In this document: positions 44,470-45,712 of the stretch, piece by piece
How the letters are laid out: every line of letters starts with the position of its first letter
Position numbering within the stretch: the stretch's first letter is position 1
From: Opitutia bacterium
GTDB lineage: Bacteria > Verrucomicrobiota > Verrucomicrobiia > Opitutales > Opitutaceae
NCBI GenBank assembly: GCA_025360615.1
Contig: JANYBX010000418.1
Location: 1-45,712, forward strand
Direction: 5' to 3'
DNA: 45,712 bases
Notes under the pieces: generated by a model
Told to the model about the DNA's origin: nothing
Seen by the model: the letters and a program-made list of their open reading frames with translations, nothing else
Database searches by the model: none
Program-made: the position numbers and the translations under genes

Positions 44470-45712
44470 ATGACGCGCCCCACCGATTCCGCCCGCCTCC
44501 TCTCGCGCGGACTCGTCACCCTCGGCCTCATCTCGCTCGCGCTCATCACCCTCGCGAGCCCCGGAGCCACGCGCATGTATGCCGCCCCGTGGTCCTGCGC
44601 CTATCTGATCGCGTGCAGCGTGCCACCGCTCCTGCTCACGCTGCGGCTGTTCGACTCGCGCCAACTTTTTATTTTTCCCACGTCCGCGTGGTGCGCCACC
44701 GCCCTGCTCGCGATTTTCTCGATCCTGCTCTCCGCTCTCGCGAGCCCGTGGCGCGGACCGTCGCTCCTCTGGAGCGCGCCGTTGCTCTCTGCTCTCGCCC
44801 TGTTTTTCGTCGCGTTCGACTGGCTGAACTTCGACCCCGCCGAGCGCGAGGCCCGCCTCCATCGGCTGCTCACCGGTGCCGGGCTGTGCTTCGCCGCGGT
44901 CGCAGTCGTGAGCTGCCTGCTCTGGTCCCGCGGGCTTGACGAGCGCTGGCGTGAGCAACTGTTCACCTCGCGCAATCCCTACCCGCTCGGCCATGCCAAC
45001 TACACCGCAGGCCTCGCCCTGCTCATGCTGCCGGTGTTCGGCTCGCTGGCTCTCGCCCACACCGGCCTGCGTCGCGCCGCGTGGCTTTTCGCCGGCCTGC
45101 TCGCGCTCGCGCTGCTCTTCACGAGCGGCAGCCGCGGCGGATTGATCGGGCTCGTGGTGCTCGCGCTTGTTCACGTGCCCGCGATCGCCCGCGCGCTCAA
45201 GCTCCGCCTCTGGCTCATCGGTCTCAGCGCGCTCGTCGCCCTCGCCGCGCTCTTTTATTTCCACCCCCGAACGCGCGCGCTCCTCACCGGCGAGCGCGCC
45301 TCCGCCGTGCTCCGCAAGAGCAACGACCAGCGCTCCGCTATGCTCGAAACCGGCCTTGAGCTGGCGACCGAACGCCCGCTCCTCGGCTGGGGCGCCGGCT
45401 CGACCCCGCTCGCCTATCCCCACGTGCGCCACCTCCTCTCCGGCGGTGTCGAAAACGTCCTCCAACTCCACAACACCCCGCTCCAGCTCCTCGCCGATTT
45501 CGGCACCCTCGGCGCACTGGCCGCTCTGATATTCTGCGCACTCCTCCTCCGCGCCGCCTTCAATTCCGCCCCCGCCCGCGCTGCGTCTCTCGCGCTGCTT
45601 GGCTACGCGGTGTTCTCCCTCACCGACTGGCAACTCGACGTCCCCGTCTTCGCCTCCGCCCTCGCACTCGCCGCTGCTGCGATCGCTCCCGCCGCCGCCG
45701 GCCCCTCGCGAA
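44470..45712 (+). CDS. O-antigen ligase/polymerase-type membrane protein (3' truncated; absent from ORF track)
   Basis: An open frame from ATG 44470 (MTRPTDSARLLSRGLVTLGL) continues to the window end without a stop, so it is not in the ORF track: at least 414 residues. About ten hydrophobic segments. The Wzy_C-type core is visible: NPYPLGHANYTAGLALLMLP, TSGSRGGLIGLVVLAL (conserved SRG), then the large loop with LLGWGAGSTPLAYPHVRH and the signature LQLHNTPLQLLADFGTLG. Family members join or polymerise undecaprenyl-linked glycans at the periplasmic face. It may continue with a TPR part beyond the edge, as many relatives do. It fits the exopolysaccharide link of the PEP-CTERM protein only loosely. 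Confidence 0.88.
   Translation, partial: MTRPTDSARLLSRGLVTLGLISLALITLASPGATRMYAAPWSCAYLIACSVPPLLLTLRLFDSRQLFIFPTSAWCATALLAIFSILLSALASPWRGPSLLWSAPLLSALALFFVAFDWLNFDPAEREARLHRLLTGAGLCFAAVAVVSCLLWSRGLDERWREQLFTSRNPYPLGHANYTAGLALLMLPVFGSLALAHTGLRRAAWLFAGLLALALLFTSGSRGGLIGLVVLALVHVPAIARALKLRLWLIGLSALVALAALFYFHPRTRALLTGERASAVLRKSNDQRSAMLETGLELATERPLLGWGAGSTPLAYPHVRHLLSGGVENVLQLHNTPLQLLADFGTLGALAALIFCALLLRAAFNSAPARAASLALLGYAVFSLTDWQLDVPVFASALALAAAAIAPAAAGPSR

Overview
The window reads as chromosomal DNA of a GC-rich Gram-negative bacterium, most likely Verrucomicrobiota of the Opitutaceae type. This is inferred from the diagnostic N-terminal region of the TonB-dependent receptor, a PEP-CTERM protein, a split type II secretion/pilus-like operon and a pectin-degradation locus; I could run no database search. 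Starts rarely show a Shine-Dalgarno sequence and are often preceded by pyrimidine-rich tracts.

Layout. 1-4.2 kb: the 3' end of gyrB, a PIN-type toxin-antitoxin (TA) pair overlapping its stop, then gyrA. 4.2-7.1 kb: an exported coiled-coil protein, a PTS EIIA-like protein, a MazF-type TA pair and corA. 7.1-13.5 kb (minus strand): gspD-gspE-ParDE-like TA-gspF-SDR oxidoreductase. 13.7-16.7 kb: aroC, a P-loop protein of unknown role, KDPG aldolase and tRNA-Leu(CAG). 16.7-26.3 kb: a pectin/galacturonate locus made of pectinesterase, GH105 hydrolase, TonB-dependent receptor, hexuronate-type MFS transporter and LacI-type regulator; with the aldolase it covers de-esterification, outer-membrane uptake, depolymerisation, inner-membrane import and the last step of uronate catabolism. 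26.3-31.1 kb: a PEP-CTERM protein with an internal duplication, a sugar isomerase/epimerase, a Gfo/Idh/MocA oxidoreductase and an exported MsrB.

31.3-41.1 kb is the accessory part. It has a hybrid histidine kinase broken by two frame changes, followed on the minus strand by a cluster: a 1,705-residue Cys-rich RHS/YD-repeat protein whose lipoprotein signal is cut off by an in-frame TGA, a three-TM protein, a membrane-anchored TlpA-like thioredoxin, a small secreted protein apparently broken by two 1-nt indels, and a DUF1573 protein. The DNA is more AT-rich around the small genes. This cluster is the best candidate here for an undescribed system: an RHS surface lipoprotein with dedicated periplasmic redox and possibly immunity partners.

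41.3-45.7 kb: xseA, a nested inverted repeat, a VTT/TVP38 membrane protein, a TPR-like membrane protein, and the 5' part of an O-antigen-ligase-type protein that runs off the window and is missing from the ORF track. GTAG-headed REP-like palindromes, some in inverted pairs, lie in several gene gaps.
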